Shown piece after piece: positions 11,925-24,918 of a stretch of 64,000 bases of DNA. This DNA comes from Diplosphaera chodatii. Taxonomy: Eukaryota; Chlorophyta; Trebouxiophyceae; Prasiolales; Stichococcaceae. Position numbers and translations under genes: made by a program. The stretch spans positions 124,001 to 188,000 of the forward strand of contig JAALGY010000047.1 in the NCBI GenBank assembly GCA_032358165.1, given 5' to 3'. How positions within the stretch are numbered: position 1 is the stretch's first letter; each line of letters opens with the position of its first letter. Below the pieces are notes generated by a model. That model was not told the origin of the DNA. It did not search any database and saw nothing but the letters and a program-made list of their open reading frames with translations.

Positions 11925-14900
11925 TCACGCGTGGTGGCTGATGGCACGATACAGGATGCGCCGTGGCGCTGCCGCCGCCGCTGCCGCCGCCGCGTCGCTG
12001 TCCGTCCCGTCGCTGCTGTCGCCGCTGAGCGCATCCAGCGCAGGTAACCGAAGGCGTGTATGCGCTGCTGGGGCGGCTTCCTGCTTCCCGGCTGAGAAGC
12101 CGATCGCCGCCCGCGCGGCTTCCGCGGCTGCATCGAGCTCGTCGCCTGCCTCCTCCCCCTTCTTGGGCGTCACCACCAACTCCAGCTGCTGGGCTGCCCG
12201 CGCGGCCTCTTCGTCAGTGACCTCCTGCACTGCCGCTGCTGCCGCTGTACCTGTGCCCTGATCGACGCTGCCTGAGCTTCCTGCAAACGGCAACACAGTA
12301 GCACCATCACCCTCTGCACTGCACATGTGTAGCTGGCCCGGCTGAAAGCTCCAGAAGCCAAGTAGACGTGGCAGGCACCTGTGCATGACAAACAGGCACA
12401 GCCGCTACCTAGAGCTGCAAAGTCGTCATCGTCAGAGGTGCCATCCGGCAGGGCATGCCCGTCAGGTCCGCCACCGCCGTGCACTCTGCCACTCGTCAGC
12501 TCCCGGTTGGAGGGTCTGAGCGCCATGAGCGACCAGAGCCCCTTGGAGAAGTGCGCCGTCGCATGGTAGCCTGGGCAAGCATGGAGCCGCAGGCTTGCAG
12601 ATGATCTTGTGAGCATGCTGACCGCAGAGTACGAAGCCAATCGAAATCACAGCCGATTTGGAGTTAGGAGCTGCCACCGCTGACAGCTGGTTGGCAACTG
12701 CGCATCAGAGCCGAAGCGCTGAGCCAAAACCGCCACAGAGCAACAGGGTCTGTGCAGTGCAGGTGGCCAGAAGCCGCCAGAGAGGTGGGTATCCCCTTTC
12801 AGTTTCTGTTGAGCGTCCGCAGGTAGCGACATGGGCAGCAAGCGCATCCAGTCCCACCTGACTTCGTGACGTACTTGCCGCCCTCCCAGCCGGCGCGCCC
12901 CGGCTGCCGGATGACGACGTTGCTGGCGTTCGCGAGCGCCTTGCGGGCTGCCGACCGCTGCGGTGGGTTAGCCAGCCGCCACACGACCTGCAGACGGCAG
13001 TCTGGCTTCAGGGATGGATGTCCGTTTGCGTTCTCTGTGACACCACCATGTACACCGCACTAGGGCTTGCCATAGACTGTTCTTGTACTGACAGGAAGAG
13101 GGTGCTCAGCAGAGTGCGAGCCTCAATGTCTGATCAAACTGGTGCTGCAGATCCGCAAGCCCCAGGATTGCAAGACATGCTGCAGCAGCACTGCTGCTCT
13201 GGGAAACACAACAGGCGCATCTCAGGGCAAGCGTGCATCCCAGGGCCGCACCCTCTCGCCCCTGAGGGCCTCGATGGGCAGGTGCCTGTGGAACGCCTCG
13301 ACGCCCCGCGCCACGCCATCCTCCTGCAGATGTCAGTCCACCACCCAGCACATGAGCGGTGTACTTTTGCGTGACAGTGGTTCAGACTTGGCATTGACGC
13401 CCCAGGGCACGGCCATCGGCACCCAAGCACACGCGGTACCCAGCACATGCTGCCGGGCATGCTGGCTGAGAGGCGCCAGGGGCCTCATGGGCAGCTGGTG
13501 CAGGCAGCGCGTGGGCACAGTGGCAAAGTGGCCAAATGCAGGGTCATGAGCGAAGTGAATGCCCTAAACCCTAAGCTGAACAGCACCTGCGCCAGCTCGG
13601 CGGAAATGGCCTGTGCCCTGGCCCTGACGTGCGGGTCCGCCATGAACTCGAGCGCGGCCACCAACTTGTCCTCGGTCAGGCTGTCGATGGCGATGGGCTT
13701 GGGGCCGACGCCCCTCCTGCAGCAGATGGCAGCTGCAGCTGTGCATGCCGTGCCTGCTGCATACCGTATCAGTCAAATCTGCACGTACAGGATCTGAGCG
13801 ACTGGCAGTAGAGCACCAAATTCGGACACAGATGGCCTGTGCAGCATGCTGAACAGCGTGCTGGGCATGCACAAACTGAAGCAGAGGAGACAGCAGCAGC
13901 AAAACGACACCTGTAGACGGCCATGCCCCAGGACACCTGGTCCCCAAAGAAGTGCACCACTGTGGTTGGTATTCCCGCCATGAGGCCCGCCGCTGCGGTT
14001 CCCGCACCACCATGGTGCACGCAGGCAGCGCACCTGCAGCGCAGATGCAGACGTCTCGTGGGGCAGATGTGAAGAAGTGTGTCAGCAGCCAGCCAGTGCG
14101 TTGTGGCGGCTTTGCAGCTCAAGGTCGCAGCGCCCACACGGGTTGGGCACCCGTCACGCCAGGCAACACGACGCTCAATGGCACATGGGCATGCCAAGCA
14201 CCATACAGGCGAGGCGTGACTGGTGCTGTGCGTTGGAGATAGCTGGGCACGTCCATGTCGTGCACAGCTACGAAAACTGCAAGTAGATGTCGGGCACAGT
14301 GGTGGAGTTTGAGTCTGGAGGCGCACTGGGGCAGCAGCCAGTCGTGCGGCGCCTCCTTGATCAGCAGCACCTCGGGAGGCATGTCCGTCCCGGTGCCCAA
14401 CCCGCCCCACCCGCTGCAGGGTGGCATACTCTCATGTGTCCAACTGTTGCATGCTCCGAGAGCACGCATTACACGCCTGCTGGTGGGGTGGTGTGGCCCT
14501 GGGGGCACTGGCACCATCACTATGCTTCTGATGTGCATCAAGTTCAAAGTGGCATGCAAGCGGTGAGCAAAGACGGATGCAAGACTGCTTCGCCCGGAGG
14601 CATTCAGCACCTGCAAAGGATGATGCGCTGGCGCGTGCGCCGTGCAGCCGACAGTATCATCTTGGTGAGGCCCTCAGGGTTGTCCACCAGCAGGCTGCCG
14701 AAGCCGATGTACACCGGCGGCGGCCCTGAAGCAGACAGAGCCATGTCTAGCATTCAGATCATAAGTGCAAGCTTCCCGCAAATCTGTGGCAGAGGCCACT
14801 GATCAGGTTGAGTAGTGTCACTTGCGGCACGGTTCAATATGCTAGAGCTGCTGCAAGCATGCACCACATACGTATCCTTGGCCCGCAGTGACAGCCCTGC

Positions 14901-17709
14901 TGGACGCTGTACCTGTGGCCAGGAAGCGCTTCAGAGCGTCCGGCGGGCTGTAGTGCTTGAGAGAGCCCTCCCGCAGCACGAAGTAGCCGCACACGTCGAT
15001 GTGGGGGCCCCAGTCGGGCGGCTTTGGCAGCACCGCAGGCGACCAACAGTACCCAAACGGCACCTGCAAATGTATGTGTAGGAGTCGTTGCATGAGAACG
15101 GACTGCCTGTCAGGGCGTGCTCTTGCGCAGCGTTCTGCGCAGCATGCATGGTGCCTGAGGAGCGTCTCACCTTGTGGTAGTCCATGAGGTGAGATGCATT
15201 GACGCCTGCACAGCAGCAGCAGGTGGTCAAGTGCAAAAGCTGTGGGCACACAGAGGCAAAGTCAGAGATGCAGGCGCAGGTGGTAGCACTTTTGGCTGCT
15301 TATGCTGTTGCAATTAAATTTCCACACCCTCCACAGCGCGCAGGGGCGGTAGCCCCAGCTGCTTGCGGAAGCGGCGCAGCGGCTTCCGCAGCCCCAGGTA
15401 GATGTAGTCCTCGACAGCCCAGTAGGACAGGTAGTTTCGCAGCCCTGTGGCGAAAGTGCCGGCTGGTCGAGCTGACGACAGAAGGCAAAGCACTTGCAAC
15501 AGTGCCATACAGTACAGGCAGCGCCCGCAGTGTGCAATGGCAGTCCACGCCTGCTGCTCTACATACATTGACAGAGCCTGCTTTGCCTTGAGGCCGTTGC
15601 CGTCTTCACCTATGATGACGCCGGGCTCGGCGCTGCCCTCAAACCGCGCCAGCGGCGAGGGGAAGGCGCGCGTCGGGCTGTACGGCATCGTGAAGAAAAT
15701 GTGGCACTGCACCACGCACAGATAAGAGGCAGGGTCAGGAGAACGCTTGTAAAACTTCGAACGTTGGCGTCAGAAGCCAGCATATTTGACATGGCGCAAC
15801 AATTTGGGAGGCAGTGGGTCACGGCAGCATCCGGACGGCGACCACTTGGCACAGTCATGCGAAAGGCAAGTGAAAGCTGGTCGGTCACCGGGATGCCCAT
15901 CTTCTCTGCGACATGCAGGTGGCTGTACACCGGCGGGTTGGCAATGATAGCCTGTGCTGTAAAGGGCGCCCCGCCTGTACCGACATGTCATGATCAGTGC
16001 CCTACTCTTGGTGGCACATGCGATACACTCCAGGTGGATCGTCACGCAGACTTGTAGGATATCATGCACAGACTGGGTGGGTAAAAGAGCAATGCATGCT
16101 GGAAATGGCTGGGCTGCAAAGGCGAAGGGCAAATCGGCACTCAAAGCGTCCGCTGGCACACAGCACACCTGCAGGGTCGGGCTGGGTGCAGGCCGGGTAG
16201 CTGCTCTTGATGATCAGGTTGACCTGCTCGATGTTGTCGCTGGCGCTCTTGAGGCTCTTGGGCACGATGCCGCGGTTCTCCACGATGAAGTCACTCAGAA
16301 CCTGCCAGCAGCCACGAGTTGCGTCGTGCAGCTGGCCCGCTTGTTGCTGCTTGGGTGCAGCATGACACGACTCGGACGCATGTGCCTGGAGGCAGCCCTC
16401 TGCAGTCGGTACAGCACCTCAGCAGGCGACGGACGGTGCAAAGTGGCTCTTGCCTTGGGGTCGCCGCCCAGGGGATAGAACTCCAGGCCGAAGCCGGTGA
16501 CGAACTCCCTGTAGACCGCATGCGACGCCAGCCGCACTCTGTGCCCATACTCCTGTCGTCATCAACCGCACAGATTTGCCCCTTGAGTGGAGAATGCAGA
16601 TACCGGGATGAAGGCCTTGAAAAACACAGATCAATCTAGCTCACCTTCAGGCCGAGGCCCAGCGCGATGAAGGGCTGCACATCGCCGCGAGTGCCGGCAA
16701 CCATGATGCAGATAGCCAGCCTCGGCACGGGCGGCCGCTGCAGCAGCGCCGCCTGCACGCTGGGCCTCTCAGCATGCACCTCATCCGCCGCCGCCTCAGC
16801 TTCCTGCATCCGCGACCACGCCGTCAGCCTGGAAGCCGTGCCTGCCTGACTGACAGGCACCGCCACGCAGCAGCGGGTAGCATGCAGTGTGGCTGTGCTC
16901 TCAACGGACCGTCGTCAGCAAATGACAGCGCATGGCGGCAGACCTGCTGCTGCACCGTCGCTGCTTCGATGGCTGCCGCCGCCGCGGCCTCCATGCCGCT
17001 CGTCTTGCTACCCATGTGCACCTCGTGGTCCGCTTCCGGCTGCAGAGTGCAGAAACACAGTGCTGAGAGCAGCACTCACAGCGTGCGCCTGGTGACTGGC
17101 TTCTTCGCCACAGTGTGCTGGGTGCAGCAGTGCAGAAGGCTGCCACCCTGATGTGTGAGCGATGGGGCAGGGCACACCTCGGCGTGTGAGTAGTCGTCGT
17201 AGGTGCCCGGCAGCGCTGCGTGCGTCCTGTAGTTCACCCACACGCCGCCGTCGCGGCTCGCGCCATCCACCTTGACGTCCACCACGCCCCGCTGCGCCCC
17301 GCTGGAGACCATGTCTCCATCATCGGTTGCTGCTGATGACGACCGCCCCATGCCGGTCTGCATTCGAGCGCGGCACTATAGCATGGCGCCCTATCATGGC
17401 CGCTCCTCATCCTCCAGACGCATGTCCGTTGCACATGCAAGGGCTCGATAGGGTGTGACACATCACAGAAGCACCCACCTGGCTGATACGCTTGCTGAAC
17501 ACGCCGCCGCTGCCCCTGCTGAAGGATTCGCCGCCCCAGTGCCACAGCTTCCCCAGGTAGCTGGCCGCAGGGCCGCTACAGGTGACTGCGCCCTCATCAT
17601 CTGACATGGGCGGAGACACGGCTCGGGCGCCGCCGCCGCCAGCACCGCCGTCGCTTGCAAGACTGGTCGCCGAGCCCCTGCTTCGGTGCAGCAGTGGCAG
17701 GTGCACCAT
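11925..17709 (-). CDS. Sterol 3-beta-glucosyltransferase (UGT80 type), 19 exons
   Basis: Transfers glucose from UDP-glucose to membrane sterols, giving steryl glucosides. Exons: 17479-17709, 17178-17357, 16944-17039, 16645-16803, 16454-16549, 16169-16301, 15889-15974, 15610-15706, 15328-15444, 15171-15205, 14913-15063, 14611-14725, 14327-14413, 13911-14033, 13587-13716, 13252-13323, 12858-12987, 12409-12570, 11925-12280. Every phase closes and the product is 851 aa. Residues about 200-222 hold the N-terminal sugar-transferase signature [48 protein letters not shown] and VYIGFGSL follow. The UDP-sugar site [13 protein letters not shown]...FFGDQ is near residues 530-565. The last two exons add a family-atypical acidic, Ala-rich tail. 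There is no signal peptide, as expected for this peripheral enzyme. The intron after exon 5 has a GC donor. Confidence 0.95.
13562..13575. repeat. Telomere-like CCCTAAA motif in SGT intron
   Basis: Plus strand reads ccctaaaccctaag, two near-perfect plant-type telomere units. It begins about a dozen bases after the splice donor of exon 13587-13716 of the minus-strand sterol glucosyltransferase gene. Confidence 0.85.
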
Positions 17710-18805
17710 GGCAGATCCGCCTTGAGTATCACACCAATTCCTGCAGCATCCTGCTAAAGAGCGCCGTGGGGCCGGGGTGTGCTGAGCGTCAGTAAAGCCG
17801 ACGAGCTCCTCCGCTGGACTATGGGCTGCGTGCTGGGCGCTCGCGTAAAATGGGCGCTAAAAGTTTGGATGCAATGATGTCCGCGCTCACTCCTCATGCA
17901 GCGATGTCACCCCCGCCAGTAGGCGCTCGACAGCCGGTGACCGCGTATGATGCAACTGCTGCATGTATACTGAGGGAGTTGAGCAGGATAGCACGATGAA
18001 CGAGGTTCTCAATGTCCTGCTGACATCTGGGTACGGCTTGGAGCGGTGTTGGTAAGACTGATGCCGCCCTGTCTTTGCTGCTCTTTGAATTGTACAGTGC
18101 CACGCAGACGATACGCAGACAATATACCTTGCAGCACACAGCAGCCGCGATGCCAATGGTCTCAACAGCGTCGGAGAATCTGTCGTGCACGCCATGACGC
18201 ATCTGGGTGTACGTCACCTAGTCTACCCTGGGTAGTAGGATGCACAGCATGCAGTTCCAAGAACGTGAGCACGTGCAGGGTGTCCCTCATTTGCAAACTT
18301 GCAGGCCTGCACTCGATTGCTGACCTTGCACCGAGCAAAGCACTTGCTTGCAACCAGACTCAGAGTTGCAGGCGGTGTACACGTGTAAGAACTCATTCGC
18401 GCATCAGTTGCTCCACTTGGATCGACTACAGATGCCTGGGGCTGAAGAAGACCACACGCATCAGTAGCCTGAGTCAGTAGCAGCAACAAACGGTCCAATC
18501 TCAATTGATCTACTGCTGAACAAGGGCTTGCGCGGCCTTCGTGCTGTTGTGGGGGCGTTGCCCCACTGGAGCAGATCGCCGGCCCTGGAGGATCAAGACA
18601 GCAGCAGGTTCAGAAGCTTGAAAGCGGACAGAGAGCTGCTCCAGCCATGTGAGCCTCTGATATACCGCAATAGAGGGTCATTGGTTGGCAGAGATGTAGG
18701 TTGCCTATGTCAAGCAGTGCACCTTCACTGACGCCAGTCTCAAGCGGAAGCGCCGCAGCCATCTGATAAGTCGTCAGCAACGGCGTTGGGCAGCTACAAC
18801 GGCTC
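17710..18805. promoter_or_regulatory. Divergent promoter region, SGT / BTB gene
   Basis: About 1.1 kb separates two outward-pointing start codons. I see no convincing gene in it and recognise no specific control element. A role as the 5' region of both genes is inferred from the layout. Confidence 0.4.
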
Positions 18806-21800
18806 ATGACGACGGACCAGCCCGCGGGCAAGCGGCAGCGGCAGGAGCTGCCTGCGGAGTCCGTTGCAGAGCAGGCCAGCGTGCAGGTGCGCCGACACTT
18901 CACCTGTTGGACTTGAGACGCGGCCCTGGTCAAAGTCCAGCCTCACTGGCCCAGGCTGCCAGCACTTGCACAGAGAGCCGGTTCGCAGCTCGTCTGACTC
19001 CACTGCCACGACCAGTGTACAGGCAGCGTGGCATAATGGCGGTGGACTACCAAACTCTGGTACGAGCAGCAGAGCATATTAACTGCAGGGTGGGCGACCG
19101 CCGCCAGCATCTGATGCGCGCACGGTGCGGCTGCCGGGGCGGGAGGTCAACCTGCAGCGCGCACGGCTGTGGCAGGACCTGGGCACCAACAGCGCGCTGT
19201 TCGACGTCACGCTGGTGGCCGCCGACCGGGAGGTGCCCTGCAACAGGCATGCGTCAAGCCCAGCGCTCGCCCATACCCACCGTGAACACGTGCACGTCGG
19301 GCACGGCAGCAGTGTTCCGGCCAGCTCCGTGGCCACATGTTGAGGATTTGGGACTTTGCGACCCCACCCAACTGGGCTCTCAAGTGTCAGCGTGCCAGTC
19401 CACAAACATGGCGCATGAGCACGGTGCAGTCTGTGGGTTGTTGGCACGCCTTGTGACACTCCAGCAGCTGATGCACACCACACAGGTTCATTTAGCAGCA
19501 CGGCAGTTTTAAACCCTAAAACCCTGAACCCTAGCAGGTTCATCCTGGCGGAGGAGAGCCCGTTCTTTGAGGCGAAGTTCCGCAGCGCGGAGTTTGCCCA
19601 GTCGAATGGCACCGTCGATTTGTCACAGCTGGACGGCCACATCCTGCAGGTAGCTGCCAGCTTTGCACGACCCCCAACAGCGCGAATGTTCGGCACCTGT
19701 GTAGCCATTTGAATACTGGGCCTTTTGCCCCACATCGGCTGCGGCGGCGCCGCCAGCTCGTCAACTGACGTCTGTATGCACTGCGCCACACTGCGCAGTA
19801 ACGCAGCATCCTGACAGGTCTGACAGAAGGCGCTGCCCGTCGTTGCAGGAGGTTGTGGGCTCGCTGTTCACGGCGCACCTGGAGGTGTCGCCAGGCACAA
19901 TGCAGGATGTGCTGCACGCCGCCCACATGCTGCAGGTTGTCAGCAGCTCGTGCGTTCAATAGTGTATCAGCTGTACATATCGTATATGCAATCAGGATGC
20001 AACTTGCCATTGCATTGTCAAGGCCACTGTGCCCTGGCCTCTCACCGTGCACCCTGCGCAAGCTGTGTCTGTATGGCACAGCTGGCATGTCCTGCCTTAT
20101 CCAGGATGGCAGAGGGCAGAAGCACATCACTGCCAGTCCGGTCCCATGGCAGGCTGAGCCGCCCTCAGAGCATGCAGACATCCAACGGCAACCCCACACC
20201 AGATTTTGTGACATGCGTGCAGCTGCCAGTGGTGAAGTCAGCATGCGCGGAGCTCATACAGGAGACACTCAATGAGGAGACGCTGCCGGGCAGCCTCGAG
20301 CTCGCAGACAGGTACGCCACCATGCCATGCCAGAGCACTGGCCACGCTCGGTAAAGCCTTTGCACTCACCGTGTAGTCACTTCTGGCGTGATGCCCGCGC
20401 ATGCTCAGAAGCGATTGGCTGGGTGACGCGGTGAGCAGCGTTGTAGATGACAGCAGCTGTGGTACCCTAGACCCCAAATGCTATTGCCTGCAGGTATGCA
20501 CTCACAGAGCTACGGGCGGCTGTGCTGTCGTATGTGAAGTCCACCTTCTTCCTCATGCACCGCACCTCGCTCGGAGGTGGGGCTCGTGGCCGCTGCTGTG
20601 AGGTCCAGCGGATTATCTCTTGAAACTTTTCATCTTTGAACGTTCCATGTGATCCTGATGTATGCCTCAGTGGCTATAGGCAGGTTGGACTGACAGCTCA
20701 TACCCTGCTGCAGGGCTGGACCAGACCATGTTGCTGGAGCTGCTGTCAGCGGACGACCTCACAGTCTTCTCCGAGATGCAGGCATGTGGCCTCTGTACAT
20801 TGCATGTCAATAGCTAGTCTGCTATCGCTGGGGGTACGAACAGAGCACGATGGGTATCTTGCATGCGTGCATGCAGGTGTTCCGCTCTATACTGGCGTGG
20901 TGCGATGAGCACAATGCAGCTGCGGAGCTTCCAGCCATGTTTTCAGCGGTGCGGACGCACCATCTAGAGACCTTCGAGTGCCGGTCGTTGCTGGTGCGCT
21001 ATACAACACTTTCTTTCTTCTAACGTGCCCAGCATCGTGCATTAGTTACATGCACGACATGTAACAACATTGCAACTTCCTTGTACAGCCTCCACGAGAT
21101 ACTGATGCACCTGCGGAAGTAGGACGTGCCTGTCTCCTGTACTCTGACATGTTCTCCCGACACCAAGGCCGTACACCTTGCTGCAGGTGCACCCGCTGGT
21201 GGCCGGCAGCTCAGCGGCCGATGATATCGTTGAGGCGCTGCTGAATCGGTTGGAGGGCGGCAGGGCGCTGTCCGACCTGCCTCGCAGGTAACCTGGCAGA
21301 TCTTCAGGGCAGCTCTGACCACAGGTGGCAAGCGGCCAGGCATCCAAACATGGTCTGGGTGTATGGGTGGCAACAACTTATAACCACTGTAACACTGAGC
21401 CAGCCTGAGCAGGCATACAAAGACAAGCAGTGCACTGTATATACCTACTAGACCCTGAGCACGCCTGGTTGACCAGACTACGGGCGAGTGCCAGGAACAC
21501 GGCATTGATTTGTCTTTGGAACTCCAAGGTGACAGCCTCTGCCCTTATGCAGGGACGGGCGGCGCTTCGTGTGGGCCATTGACCCCTGGTCCCGCCAGTC
21601 GCGGCAGCCGGTGGTGCGGTCCCCCGAGTTCGGCCTGGCCGGCTCCGAGCGCACCTGGATGCTGTCCTACACCCACGACAAGCTGGGCTTCCACCTGACC
21701 TGCGTGGGTGAGGCGCCGCGGCTCGCAGCTGCCCCCTGCAACAGCTACTGGCCGCCATGGTGTCAGCCAGCACACATGCAACTGGCACCACCCTGCCTCC

Positions 21801-23052
21801 TGTGCTCGTCATGCTGTGCTGCACCATGGCTGCCGCTTGCATCGCTGCCCCTTACGGCAGGCACAAATTGCAGCAGCCTCCTGCTCTGCCCCGTGTGGGC
21901 ATGGTTGCTACCAGACACAGCTGTTGCACGCCCCCCATCTCAATCAACGCATACACAAAGGTATAACAATGCAGTCTATATATTAGCGCCACATCCAGTG
22001 TGCAGTCTGTCTGCAGCAGGGGGCGATGATGACAATGAGGACCATGTGCCGTACAGCCCAATGTCGCAGGAGGCAGCGCAAGAAGAGGTACCTCAGAGCT
22101 ATGTGGTGTGACAGAAACATCCTTTTGACTGAGGCCATGCACCAAGCCCACCCCCACCGCAGCATATAGAGCCCATCATGGGATGTCTATAAGAGCTCAG
22201 TTGGAAATGCTGCCGGGTCTGTAGCTCGGCAGCAACTGCATTACCACACCAGTCGAGTTGACGCTTGCTGATGCTGGTCCACTTCGGCTGCGCGCAGGTG
22301 CAGCTGACGATGGTGCTGTACGACCAGCAGGACTACAACCGAGCGCGGCGGTGGCGGTTGCCCAAGCGCACCATTATGCCTGGGGAATACCAGGTGGGGC
22401 TCGACTAGCCATGGATCTCAATGCTTGGAAGCAGCAACACGCGTGCTGCAGGGCCGAGGCAGTTTGTCATGTGACGCCGTCAGATGCCTGTTGGCATCCT
22501 TGGAGTTTATGCATTGGCAGCGTGGATGTTGCGCAGGGGTTTGACGAGTTCTTCAAGGATGTTGACGACTGGGTGCGCAACGACCGCCTGGTGGTCGGCG
22601 TGCAGCTGCGCCTTGTCGGGAGGCCCGAGGTGACTCCCACTCCTGCAGATCATCCCCGTTGACTGCTCTGTTGTCCTCATGTTGGCCCTCGCAAATTGAG
22701 CTGGCGCAGGGTTATCAGCCACTGCCTGGCAGTCGGCATGCATCACTGCGTACCAGCTGCCGGTTGCTGAAGTGCATCTCCAGAGAGCCCTGCTGCAGAG
22801 CACAGCAAAGTCTGTAGAAGTGCACAACACGAGCACACATGCCGGCCAGAGCACAGCAAAGTCTGCAGAAGTGCACAACACGAGCACACATGCCGGCCAC
22901 AGGGTTTAAACTGACATCCCCCGCACCTGCAGGACCCCCTGGACGATGACGATGCGGCGTCGGCGCACGAGCCGCACACCGGCGGCTTTGTGGGCGACCT
23001 GCAGCGGCTGGCGGACGGCACCCTGGCGTCGCACAACCATGCGTCCAGCTGA
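18806..23052 (+). CDS. BTB/POZ-BACK-MATH-like protein, probable CUL3 substrate adaptor
   Basis: Fourteen phase-consistent exons: 18806-18886, 19089-19246, 19538-19649, 19849-19935, 20223-20311, 20494-20576, 20714-20781, 20877-20993, 21187-21287, 21553-21707, 22020-22087, 22298-22393, 22537-22629, 22933-23052. They give 475 aa. A basic N-terminus (GKRQRQE) is followed by a BTB fold (SALFDVTLVAADREVPCNRF, then FILAEESPFF). Next comes a BACK-like helical region (FSEMQVFRSILAWCDEH) and a C-terminal part with MATH-like features: FVWAID, SPEFGLAGSERTW and WVRNDRLVVGVQLRL. The end is acidic. BTB-MATH proteins bind CUL3 through BTB and substrates through MATH; here BTB precedes MATH, the reverse of animal SPOP. 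Introns after exons 2 and 7 have GC donors, each confirmed by continuity of the domain. The MATH call is weaker than the BTB/BACK call. Confidence 0.85.
19508..19537 (+). repeat. Telomere-like block forming a 3' splice region
   Basis: The sequence tttaaaccctaaaaccctgaaccctagcag ends exactly at the acceptor of BTB-gene exon 3 (19538). Three degenerate CCCTAAA units therefore supply the whole polypyrimidine/AG region of this intron. Confidence 0.85.
22797..22898. repeat. Two 51-bp tandem copies in the last BTB-gene intron
   Basis: 22797-22847 and 22848-22898 are head-to-tail copies with about one mismatch (agagcacagcaaagtct... to ...catgccggcc). They lie in intron 22630-22932. Near identity implies a recent duplication. 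Confidence 0.95.
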
Positions 23053-23601
23053 CACGGGCGGACTGCACTCTTGGGCTGTCTCTGTGCCCAGGAGTTGTGT
23101 GCAGCACTGCACTTGCGTGCAGACTGTTTTGTCAGGCTGAGAATGGCACTCAGTGAGATATTTTCTCTGGCAAACTCGACGTTGTCGATCTCGGTGTCAG
23201 GTCAGATGGAACTGCCAGGACTGTGTGCAAGTAACGGCAGCATCTGCTGTAGCTTGTATCTGAAAACAACCACGTGCTACACTGATCGGCTTTTCAAGCA
23301 GGCATGACATGTTGCAGCGCCACTGTGTGTTCACAGTCATGACAACACTGCAAGCCTTCATTTGTGAGCAGACCCGGTCCCCAAATCCCCCCCTGACAGC
23401 GACATCACCCTTGGGCATCCAGCCGCTCTGACTTCTCCGGCATCCCGCTCCTGCAATCAGCACTGCCAGCACCATGCCCCATTTTTCCGGCGACAGACAG
23501 CGCATCTGCATGTCTGCCTACAGACTGTTCACCGTTGGCCAGGAGTGTGCCATCTCTATTGCCTGTGCGCATCCGCGCACGAGCTGATGCTGAGTGGCAT
23601 T
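23053..23601. other. Convergent spacer, BTB gene and GFA unit
   Basis: Lies between the ends of two facing genes. I see no supported coding frame or RNA gene, only 3' flanks. Confidence 0.4.
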
Positions 23602-24754
23602 CTATCTGATGTGGCCATCTGCGCAGCTCGTGACAGGTGACCTGACGCAGAGCATGTAGATGCAGCAAGCAGCATGATCGCACCACTTGGGGAGATTGTC
23701 TGGCACGTCAACGGCCCGCTCCGAATACCACATGTGGAAGCGCGGCTGCCAGGCGGGGTCCGCATTCCCCTTGGGCTTTTCCACTGCGCCGACCCCCAGC
23801 ACCTGATACCGAATCCAAGGAACTGGCTGTCAGTCAGCACCAGACTCTTGGTGGGTCGCCTTACCCTGTATGATAGCAATGCAGCGCCACTGCACGGCAC
23901 CGCTGCCACAGCAACTGCAGCAATGCCTCCCCCGCGGCAGCACACGCCAACCCTTCAGCAGTAAACCCTAAACCGTCTCTCTCTTGCAATTTCAGCTTGC
24001 CTGCCGCTGGATGCTTCCGTCCGCCGCTTCCTGCTGCCGGAACACGCGGACCAGGCACCGCCCGCAGCGGAAGGTCACCCTCGGTGACTCGCGCTTGCGG
24101 TATGCCGACAGCTGCGCCTCGCCTGCCACCACGCGCAGCTGTACATAGTAAGAGTCAACTGGGTAAACATGTGCACACAGCCATTGTTATCAAGCTGCAG
24201 GATCATCGATAGGGTTGTCACTGAGATCATGCCGGCCACTGGCAGGTGTGCACACTCCAGGGTAGATCTGGTAGTGTTGCCGGCATACTGCAAGAAGTTG
24301 CACCACAGATTACCTGCTTGCCCTGAAACGCAGCGTTGTGGGCAAAGTCGGCACCTGCGGTCAGGCACATGCTGAAATGTCTGAATGTGAGATTTGCTCA
24401 GCTGCTGCATCCCTCTCACAGGCACAAGCTCGATTCATCAGAGCGTGCCTGTCAACTGCTGGCAGCTGCTGCAGTGGCAGTAGTACACGGCTGAAGGTGC
24501 TGCGTCGGCCTGCGGCCAGGCAGGAGGTGTCAGACTACAACTCATGTGGTTGCCAGTAGGGGCAACGACACCATTGCTCATCAGCACGAAGTGCCTGAGA
24601 GGCGCCTGCCTCAACCCGCGTCTGGCCGCAGTGGCACGTAGCGCTGGTTGGCGGCTGCGGCAGCGGCGGCAGAGCATCGGCATCCGGCGGCACTGCAGCA
24701 GCGGCTGGTCCATCATGGACTTGCCACTGCCCCGCCTCGAAGTCAGTGCCGGGC
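23602..24754 (-). CDS. GFA/CENP-V zinc-domain protein, second unit, 5' end unresolved
   Basis: GFA-family domain (glutathione-dependent formaldehyde-activating enzyme / CENP-V fold, zinc-binding). Exons: 24606-24754, 24449-24499, 24314-24354, 24001-24138, 23602-23802, phase-consistent after the first. Domain marks: SATCHCGQTRVEA, YYCHCSSCQQLTGADF, then FRCGRC, and the typical end DPAWQPRFHMWYSERA followed by DNLPKWC. No ATG lies in frame before the first exon, because a stop sits just upstream. It therefore needs another exon. One option is a splice from the end of the neighbouring unit (donor at about 24923, AT|gtagga), which would make one two-domain protein. Three of its four introns would start with GC. 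Substrate unknown; the founding enzyme activity should not be assumed. Confidence 0.75.
23962..23974. repeat. Telomere-like motif in GFA-gene intron
   Basis: Plus strand taaaccctaaacc lies about 30 bp inside the intron that follows exon 24001-24138 on the minus strand. Confidence 0.8.
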
Positions 24755-24918
24755 CTGCAGTGGGTTCACTTTGCATGAGCAGTACAGCGACCCAGCAAAT
24801 TAGTACTGTGTTGCCCACTCCACTGTGCAAGCGGAACAGTCATACAAGCTGCACATGCTGCAGCTCTTTTGCAAGAGGGCGTAACAGTGCATCCCTGCCT
24901 GGACATGCAATGATGTTC

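Noticed and set aside
15587..15706. A GC donor after GNGLK in the sterol glucosyltransferase
   Set aside because: The phase of the next exon demands the earlier GT donor at 15608-15609 (ATAG|gtgaag), so this intron is GT-AG.
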